In this document: positions 56,678 through 64,000 of the stretch, one piece after another
Numbering within the stretch: the first letter of the stretch is position 1
Layout: every line of letters begins with the position of its first letter
Assembly (NCBI RefSeq): GCF_027887165.1
Contig: NC_077227.1
Coordinates: 73,495,110-73,559,109 of the forward strand
Length of the DNA: 64,000 bases
Origin: Monodelphis domestica
Taxonomy: Eukaryota; Chordata; Mammalia; Didelphimorphia; Didelphidae
Reading direction: 5' to 3'
Translations under genes and position numbers: made by a program
The notes under the pieces: generated by a model
Databases searched by the model: none
What the model was told of the DNA's origin: nothing
Seen by the model: only the letters and a program-made list of their open reading frames with translations

Positions 56678-57958
56678 TGTAACAATTAAATTAGTTGTCT
56701 GCCATAAACTGTGGTAGTTAAAAGAGTTGGGGTCATAAACTGTAATAATTAAAATGGTTGAGGTTGTAAACTGTGATAGATATAAGAGTGGGTGAGTAAA
56801 TTTGTGACCACAGAAAATATGTTTTCAGTACAGAGTCTTGTTTTGAAATCAAATATAAGGTGGTCACCAGAGAAATATTCCCAATTATGAATATACCCAA
56901 GTCAACTGGGTTTTATAGAGATTTTAATTAATAATACAATGAGGAATTAAAGAAAAGAGATAAAAAGAGAAAAGGGAAATAAGTATGAAGGGCCTTAAGC
57001 CAACATGGCCTAGACTTGAGTCTTAATAGAGAGATTAGTCAGTCTTTTATCACTCACCACAAGGTCTGTCTAAGCAAGGATTCTAGTGACAGAGTCTCCT
57101 CAGAGAGAGTTCCAGCCAGAGTCCTCCTCAAAGAGCCTTCCAGCCAGAGACTGTTTCAAAGGGCCTTTCTCAAGAGCCTCCAGAGGGCCAGAGTCCCCTC
57201 AGGGGTGCTCCAGCAAGACCTCCTTAGAGATTGTCCTCCAAGAGCTTCCCTTCTCCAGAGCCTCTCTCAAGAGATTCTCCAAAAGGATTCTCCAAAAGGA
57301 TTTCTTCTCAAGAGATTTTCTCTCTAAAAGGATTTTCCTCAAGCGATCCTTCCAAAAGGATTGTCTTTCAAGAGATTCTGCTTTTTCTTATATAGGGAGT
57401 TTTCTCCTATGTCACCTCCCCTAAGTTCTTCCATCTACCAATCACAGTAGTCGTTTTCCAAAGGACCACCCATTCTAAAAACACTGCTGGGTCGACTAAT
57501 CCCTTTAGTAAGTCTGTACCAGAGAAAACTTCTGAATAAGTTTTCACCTCTTTGCTCCTGGCAAGTTTACAAGTTGCCTGACCTTTAATAGGTACTTAGC
57601 ACCCCATTGTATTAATTCTAAAAATAGGCATGGCTTAAAGAACTTTTTGCCTCAATAAAGGTAAGGGTTAAAGTACTTTCATTGTTTAGCAAGGAGTTCT
57701 CTCCCCCAAAGCAGTACCAAGTATGGGTGGAGCAGAGGTCCTCCCATTTCTGATCCAAGTAGAGTTCTCACATCCAAATGTGGGATGTTCCCAGTAGGGA
57801 ATTGTTCCAATTGAGAATTCCCCAATGGGGAAATTTTTAACATTCACAAGTCTGAGAAATTTCAAGATTTACAAGAGCATGTTAGGCTCAATGAGAAACA
57901 CAAAGTTTAGATAAGGATGCAAGTTTGGCCCTAATGGCACTTTTCAAATAACACTACA
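56678..57958 (-). mobile_element. Solo LTR of an endogenous retrovirus (fossil), about 1.28 kb
   Basis: Read on the minus strand it begins TGTAGTGTTA (57958) and ends TTGTTACA (56678), the TG...CA form of LTRs. U3 runs to a TATA box 'cctatataagaaaaagc' at about 57400. Past it lies a block of imperfect short tandem repeats built on 'aagagattctccaaaagg' (plus strand, about 57240-57380), then an AATTAAA-type polyadenylation signal near 56930. No internal retroviral genes adjoin it, so it is a solo LTR. The family and class are not identified and no target-site duplication was confirmed. It appears of moderate age. Its ORFs are not coding. Confidence 0.65.
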
Positions 57959-58384
57959 AGTCCCTTCACCTTCTTCCTCTAATTCCAAACATGAGTGATA
58001 CTATAGGTTCTTGAGTGCCCACACAGGTATCTTGTAGGTATAGGATGAGGGAAAGTGAAACAATTCTGCCTCTTCTAGAATGGGGAGAATTTGGAAGACT
58101 ATTTACTAGCTATATGGCACCTGAGTTAGATATAGCATTAAGAGCACTCTGACTCAGAACAGATTGAGGTTGGTGAAGAATGCTAATAACAGGGAAAATG
58201 TGGCCTTAGACATATTGGGAAGAGAAAAATATCAAAGAAAAGAAGGAAAATATTAATGTTCCAAGTGAATGGGAAGATGATAATGAATGATACAGAGAAG
58301 GAAGAACTACTCAATTCTTGTTTTGCTTCTGTTTTCTCTGCTAAACAAAGGGGGGAAATACAAATGACTATAGACGATTGATAG

Positions 58385-60240
58385 GGATGGCAGCTATGGA
58401 GCACAGTGGATGGAGCAATGGACCTGGAGTCATAAAGATTTTCATTCAAATCTAACTTCAGACACTTATGGACTAAGTAACTCTAAAAAAGCCATATAAC
58501 CTCTGTCTGCTTCAGTTTTTTCATCTATAAAGTAAGGGAAATAATAGAACTTAAATGCCAAGATTATTATTTTTTATTTTTCCAATTCATTTATTTATTT
58601 TTTATTATATACTTAGTAACCATCACTGCCAACAAAATACATTGAACTAAACAAATGTATAAAAAGATTATGTGTAAAGCCACACACTCCACATTGTTTA
58701 CAATTTGTTTAAAAATAAATAAACAATATACGTATGCTAATATAAATTCAGTTTCCTTTGGATTTGTTTTATGTAAATACTTTTTTCTCTTGTTTTGTGG
58801 CAGTTATTTCTTAAAATAATCATGGTGTGTATTATTCTTATCCTCTTTTCTTCTTTTTGCATCTCTTCATATATTTTCTTATTTTATTTGCATTTCCATT
58901 ATTTGTCATTTTGAATAACATAATGCAATCCAGTATATTCAAATATCACAGTCTATTCATCCATTTCTCCAACTTGTTATATTAGTGTTGTTTCCAGTTA
59001 TTTTGTCACAATAGACAAAACTTCCATGAATACTTTCATAGATTTGCAGCTTTTTGCCCTATCAATTTAATGCCCTCAGGACCCATACCTAATAACAGGA
59101 TTTCTAGGTCAATGAGCATGAACATCCTTACAGCTCTTAATATAGATTTCTATATTGTTTTCTTTTTAAAAAAAATTCACAGCTACTTTAACCATGTAAT
59201 ATTAGACCTATTTCTCCATGTTCTTATTAGCATTTAATTTAATCATTTTAAGCCATCTGGTTCTCAGTTAACATATATTATCAGGTCCATATTTTGCTAG
59301 ATTGGTTCTTAGGGAAGTAACAATACAATATAATCTGTTATTGGGACCACACTCTTTCCAAAACAAGTCTTTCCTGCTTGGTCATACCCAGTGGAACATT
59401 TATTCCAGTGCCACAACCCCTCAGCGATGTAGATTACTTCCATAATATGATGTGTTCAAGTAAGACTTCTGTAGAATATTTATGCTCTCTTAGCCTTTGT
59501 TGTCCCACCAGAAACTATGTTTGGATTAAGTGTGTGCTCAAGTTTAGCTCTAATACTAACCTCATTCAGGTATGTATGGACTTTCCAGATATTTCTTATT
59601 TAACTTATCTAAGATTCTATTCATCTCCTTAACTTCTTTCTTATTTATTTTGGTTAGATTTATCTAGTTCTGAGAGGGGAGAACTAAAGTGCATCATTAT
59701 GATTTTTTATCTATTTCCATGTGTATATCATTTATTTTTCCTTTATAAAAATCTGTATGCTGTAACACTTTGGGTATATAGGTCTAATATTGATATGCCA
59801 ACATAATACAGTTACCCTATTCATCTTTTCCAATTATATCCATTTTAGCCCTAATCATATCAGAGATGATGACTGCTACCCCTGCTGAGGCATAGTGTCT
59901 TCTTCTCTAGTCCCTCATCTTCACTCTATATTTGTCTCTCATTTTCAGTGTGCTTTCTGTAACCAACACATTGTCAGGTCCTTATTTTTTCATCCTTTTT
60001 GCTATCCATTTTCTTTGCATGTGTGAATTCATTCCATTTAAATTTGATGTCATAGTTACTAGCTATGCATTTCCATCTATTCTGTTCCAACTCACTGTTT
60101 GTCCCATTCTTCCTTTATTTCTGCCATATTCCTTCCCAGGTGTCCAATTTACTTTGATTCTTAAGATTGTTTTGAGGATAAAATGAAATTATCATTGTAC
60201 AGAATTTTTGAAATCTCAGGGCACTATATTAATATTAATT
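58385..60240 (+). repeat. CORE-SINE in L3, itself split by an L1
   Basis: Left part 58385-58570: 'gtggatggagcaatggacct' and 'tcatctataaagtaaggga'. Right part 60163-60240: 'aagattgttttgaggataaa'. The L1 at 58572-60162 lies between, with a likely duplication 'aagattatt'/'aagattgtt'. Confidence 0.7.
58572..60162 (-). mobile_element. L1 LINE, internally deleted (endonuclease start joined to 3' end)
   Basis: On the minus strand the right half (about 60160 down to 59280) reads as the start of L1 ORF2 and its endonuclease: 'aaatttaaatggaatgaatt', 'gcaggggtagcagtcatcat' and 'cccctctcagaactagataa'. The left half (about 59110-58575) is the ORF2 end and 3' UTR. The reverse transcriptase is missing. ORFs are broken. 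Confidence 0.65.
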
Positions 60241-60264
60241 ATTCTTATTACAATGGAATTCATA

Positions 60265-60475
60265 TAGGAAAATCTCAAGTGAGAAAACTCATTCTACCAA
60301 TGCAGGTCACCCCTTGTCTGCAATTTATGGTCTTAGAATGTTGCCTAGATCACTGAGGATAAGTGACTTGACCAGGGTCATCCAGACAAAGAATGTCAGA
60401 TATGGGACTTGAACCCAGGTCTTTTTTGCTATCAATGATTTCTCTCTGTCCACATTAACCCTGGGATTGATATAT
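60265..60475 (-). repeat. CORE-SINE (THER2/MIR-like), antisense, nested in L3
   Basis: 'attctaccaatgcaggtcac', 'agtgacttgaccagggtcat' and 'gacttgaacccaggtctttt'. Confidence 0.7.
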
Positions 60476-60946
60476 AGAGAGATAAATTAGGAAGGAGGCA
60501 TGGAAATAAAGCACCTTATCAGTTCAAATTATCTGACCAAGATAAACAGTTGCCAGGATAATGAAAAACTGGTGCAAGTGACTACTGACCCATATTCAGT
60601 AATTTTTTTAAGATCTTAGATAACTAGAGAAATTCTGTAAAACAAAATTTGCTATTTTTAAAATGCTGGTTGGGGAAGGGAGGCCATATTCCTAGAATGC
60701 ATTATTAAAGGGATGGTTTAACACCCAGAAATGGAAATGGTGACCCATTATCAAAATAATGCATTGTAGACTGACTATTGTTTGAGTAACTTTAGTGCAT
60801 AAACAATCCAGAATGATTTTGTAGGCATAACTTGCCTATTTTTCAGCAGAATATTTTACAAAGTTTCATTCTGTTCCACTTAAGAAGAGAGAGATGTGAG
60901 CTAGATAGCAGAGCAGTTAGTTGAATTCAAAAGTGTTTGACTGATA

Positions 60947-61668
60947 CAACCATTCTGTAGAGCCATAGAGAACAATGCTCAAAAGACCATAAAACTATGC
61001 ATACCCTTTGACCTAGCAATATCACTCCTAAGTTTGTATCCTAAAGAGATCAGAGATAAGGGAAAAGGACCTACCAAAATATTTTTAGCAGCTCTTTTTG
61101 TAGTGGTGAAGAATTAGAAACTAAGGAGTAGTCCATCAGTTGGGGAATGAATGAAGTTGTTGTATATGTTGTAATGGAATACTATTGCACCATAAAAAAA
61201 ACCAATGCACAATGAGTTTAGATGAACCTGGAAAGACTTATAGGAACTTAAAATGAAGTGAGCAAAACCAAGACAACAATGTAGACAATGACAGAAATGA
61301 TTTAAGATGATCAACTATGAAGGACTAAACCATGATCAGAAAAACAAGTTTCTAAAATCCTAACAAGGGACTCAGGATGAAAAGTGTGATCTACTACAAA
61401 AGAAGGAACTGTTGGAGTCAGATTTCAGATCAAAGCATGCTATTTTTCACTCATTTCCTTCATGAGTTTTTTATTGTATATGTGATATGTGTCTTTTATC
61501 ATGGCATGAGCAATATGGAAATATGTATTGCACAAAAGCATTTGTATAACCTTGGAAAGGATTAGGGATGGGAGACAGCAAGAAAATCTGAATCCTAAAA
61601 TGTCTGAAAATAATTGTTAAAAATTGTTTCTACATGTAATTGAAGAAATAAATAAATACATAATTTAT
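60947..61668 (+). mobile_element. 5'-truncated L1 nested in L3/CR1
   Basis: 'acaaccattctgtagagcca', 'ccctttgacctagcaatatc', 'gtaatggaatactattgcac', and a 3' UTR ending 'tacatgtaattgaagaaata' with an AATA-rich tail. The L3 sequence on the two sides is continuous without it. Confidence 0.85.
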
Positions 61669-61929
61669 AAAGACTGGTTGCCTGACTGAACCTCAAAGCA
61701 GTCATAAAGGACTCAATGAAATTGCAGAGGGAATTCTAGTAAAGTATTTGAGGTATCTCTCCTTGGCTCTGCGTTGTTGAATTGCTTTATCAGTGAATTA
61801 GATGAAGCCCCAGATGATATAATTATCAAGTTTATAGATAACATAAAATGGAGGATAACTAATATTATGGAATCAAAAGATCTCACCAGGTAAGGAGGCA
61901 GAATAGAAATTTAATAAGACAAAAATTGA

Positions 61930-62075
61930 TGCAATATAAATATTACGTCCTACAGTGGCTCAATGGATAGAAGGCCAGCCCTAGAATCAGGAAGATTCAT
62001 CTTCCCAAGAAAAATGACAAATGGGGTCAAGAAGAGTTGGACATGACTGAAAACAACTGAATACACATAGCTGAG
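61930..62075 (+). repeat. MAR1 SINE, sense, deleted inside, nested in L3
   Basis: 'cagtggctcaatggatagaa', 'gaatcaggaagattcatctt' and the RTE-type tail 'caaatggggtcaagaagagt'. Confidence 0.75.
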
Positions 62076-62859
62076 TTAAAAATCAATTTTACAATTAATA
62101 GTTATAAGAATGGTAGAAACAAACACTGGGTGAGGTGATGGTGGTAGTTGTAGTGAACTACAAATTCCATTAGATTCGACAAGATATAGTAGCTATCAGC
62201 TAAAGTAAAATATTCGTTACCAAGAAAAGTGTTGTGCAAAGAATGAAAGAGATAGTAATCCTTCTGAACTCTGCCCTGGTCAGATTATATATAGAATATT
62301 GGATTCAGTTCAGTTTTAGGAAGAAGACTGATAGAGAAAAGTGGAAAAAAAAAGAGTCTATCCAGAATGTCAAGGCCTCAATGCCATACCACAAAAGGAT
62401 TGATCAAAAAAATGGGTTATGTTTTATCTGGAGAAGAGATGCTTTAGTGGAAACATTACAGCTATCTTAAAATATTTTAAAGGCCATCCTATGGAAGATG
62501 AATTAGTTTTCTATTTGACTCCGTTGAGAGGTGAGGAGCAATGAACAGAGGCTGTTGTGAGACAAAATTAAATTCAAGGTAAGAAAAAAATGCTTAACAA
62601 CAAAGAAGTGGAATGACTTGCCTCAGAATGGAATAACTTTCTCATTGTTGAGATATTTAAACAGAGGCTGAATGACCACTTGTTGGGAATGTTGTAGAAG
62701 ATATTTTTGTACAAGGAAGGATTAGAGTAGATGGCTTTGAGGCCCTTCCCATCTCTGAGATTCTGTGATTCTTTGTTTCTGGGATAAGATGATTTCTAAA
62801 ATCCCTTCTAATTCTAAATCTATGGTTCGTTCTTCTAAAAACACACAAAAAATGAGAAG

Positions 62860-63020
62860 TTATTAATTTTGTTAATGACTTCTATAAAGACATAGTTGGT
62901 ATAATTATGAAAAAATTTTGCAAATGACACAAAATTGGGAGGCACGAAGGATGATTCTGTTAGATTCCAGGAATATCTTGACAAACTAGAAAGAATTGAC
63001 TGCAAAATTTAACCTCAGCA
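62860..63020 (+). mobile_element. Second L3/CR1 fragment
   Basis: 'tttgcaaatgacacaaaatt' and 'gggaggcacgaaggatgatt' correspond to an RT-region segment already present in the copy before it. This is a separate insertion or a duplication. 63021-63320 holds nothing nameable. Confidence 0.6.
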
Positions 63021-63324
63021 ATGAAACAAGAAAATAGAGAAGCCAGTAGGAACCATAGATATCCTTCATCCTATTTGCTTATATCAGAGACACAATTTTA
63101 CTTCTTCTGTACAATAAAAAGCAACAAACTATATATTCCTTTGTATAAATAACTAATCTGGTATTTTCCCATGTATATCGTAACAAGTCAATTAAATTAA
63201 CTTCTTGGCTGACTGATTATGCAATCAGCATTTAGTCATTAAGACCACTTAAAAGGATTCAATTAACGAATTCATTTCAGAGACAAAGCCTATATTGGGA
63301 AATTTTGTATATGTATAATTATGT

Positions 63325-63480
63325 GTAATTATATATATATATATGTACATATATATAGTATGTGTATATAGTGTATATACATATGTTTATATGTATATGT
63401 ATATATTACATTATATTATATTTTATATATGTAACAATATTATTTGTGTATATATATTTTAAAATATATACTTATATATT
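63325..63480. repeat. TA-rich microsatellite block
   Basis: Interrupted (TA)n, TATG and ATATGT units. The ORF at 63362-63583 is mostly translated repeat. Confidence 0.9.
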
Positions 63481-63789
63481 TTCCTGTTTAAACAATCCTT
63501 TCTGGTCATCTCTGAGAGGTAGCCCATGCTCAGTACATTATCTAACAAATAATGAATTTGCACAGTATACACATACTGAATGAATGCTCTTTCTGGACAT
63601 CCATATTTCTTGGCCATACTATTTGGTGTTTTATCTTCTGTAGATACTAAGTCCATACTAAGTGTCCATAAGTTTACACTTCTCCACAAAACCTCACGTG
63701 CAATTCCTCAGGTCTATCTAGAAAATAAGAAGTTTATAATTAAGTTGAAGGGAAGGAATCCCTTTTTCCTAGCTATCTTCTTGTTACTG

Positions 63790-64000
63790 ATCAGCAGCCT
63801 AAAAGAATGGCTAGAGGGATTGCCTGATAGTCAGGAAGACCCAAGTTCAAGACCTTCCTCTGACAGTGACTACCTAAGTGAACATGGCAAAGTCATTTGA
63901 CCTCTTTGTCTCTCAGGCATCTCTCCAAGACTTTCCAAAGGTAGAGAAGTTGCTCACTTGAGTCATCAGTAATGGAGTTTCCATTTTACTCCATGTTCCT
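63790..64000 (+). repeat. CORE-SINE (THER2/MIR-like), sense, cut by window end
   Basis: 'agtcaggaagacccaagttc', 'tgaacatggcaaagtcattt' and the distinctive later part 'aagactttccaaaggtagag'. Confidence 0.6.

Larger units (their letters stand above)
58090..62790 (+). mobile_element. L3/CR1 LINE (ORF2 remnant), interrupted by at least five later insertions
   Basis: Pieces in element order are 58090-58380 ('ttgcttctgttttctctgct'), 60480-60945 ('ccatattcagtaattttttt', 'aatattttacaaagtttcat'), 61669-61925 ('ttatcagtgaattagatgaa', 'tatcaagtttatagataaca') and 62080-62790 ('ctctgccctggtcagattat', 'gaggcccttcccatctctga', 'gattctgtgattct'). This is the RT region through the 3' end of a CR1-type LINE, all frames broken. 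The inserts are listed separately. Confidence 0.75.
47873..64000 (-). other. VSTM4: VSTM4 upstream intron (partial, over 16 kb)
   Basis: No sequence resembling the transmembrane segment (human VYAVLVCCVGILSILLF) or the V-set exon was found, so the window probably ends inside this intron. Stretches 51470-53025 and 63021-63320 hold no repeat that I can name. Confidence 0.7.

Noticed and set aside
57016-57424. Two overlapping ORFs of 103 and 112 residues with repeated Ser/Arg/Lys-rich units, resembling a novel repeat protein
   Set aside because: They are translations of the short tandem repeats within an LTR fossil.
58183-58449. 88-residue minus-strand ORF with hydrophobic end, considered as the missing VSTM4 transmembrane exon
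   Set aside because: There is no match to the VSTM4 transmembrane or flanking residues, and it lies antisense to an L3/CR1 remnant.

Overview
The window is vertebrate nuclear DNA, and its repeats point to a marsupial. It carries many CORE-SINEs of the marsupial MAR1/WSINE1 type, marsupial-style L1 3' ends, a BovB-like RTE element, and abundant L2, L3/CR1 and MIR relics. CpG is scarce and coding content is very low. I did not identify the species.

The one protein-coding gene I can support is the 3' half of VSTM4 (V-set and transmembrane domain containing 4), on the minus strand. Four coding exons match the human cytoplasmic tail as I remember it: 47839-47872, 41005-41111, 38807-38868 and the terminal exon 5645-5770. 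Their splice sites and phases agree with each other. The signal-peptide, V-set and transmembrane exons were not found and should lie beyond 64000. The last intron is about 33 kb and fills half the window. A 3' UTR of about 2.2 kb probably runs down to an AATAAA signal at 3451-3456. The terminal exon encodes an ITIM-like and an ITSM-like tyrosine motif. The exon at 41005-41111 can also be read through its donor into a short tail ending near an intronic AATAAA.

Region by region: 1-3430 lies beyond the VSTM4 3' end and holds an internally deleted L1 and a processed survivin (BIRC5) pseudogene. From 3430 to 5770 lie the 3' UTR and last exon. From 5771 to 38806 is the last intron, with layered SINEs, L2, L3, L1, microsatellites, an inverted pair of an unnamed repeat, a GGAA array, an L1 5' end and a 7SL RNA retropseudogene. 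From 38807 to 47872 are three exons, a near-perfect intronic hairpin and a 0.7-kb pyrimidine tract (on the transcribed strand) just upstream of an exon. From 47873 to 64000 is upstream intron with an RTE LINE, two solo-LTR-like fossils, a CTCF-like site and a five-deep stack of insertions in an L3/CR1 element.

I see no operon, CRISPR array or new multi-gene system. The less expected items are the 39.3-kb hairpin, the possible short-tail VSTM4 isoform, the 7SL copy beside an L1 5' end, the BIRC5 pseudogene and the inverted repeat pair. Repeat family names come from recognising consensus-like text, so their boundaries are approximate (about 5-30 bases) unless a target-site duplication fixes them.
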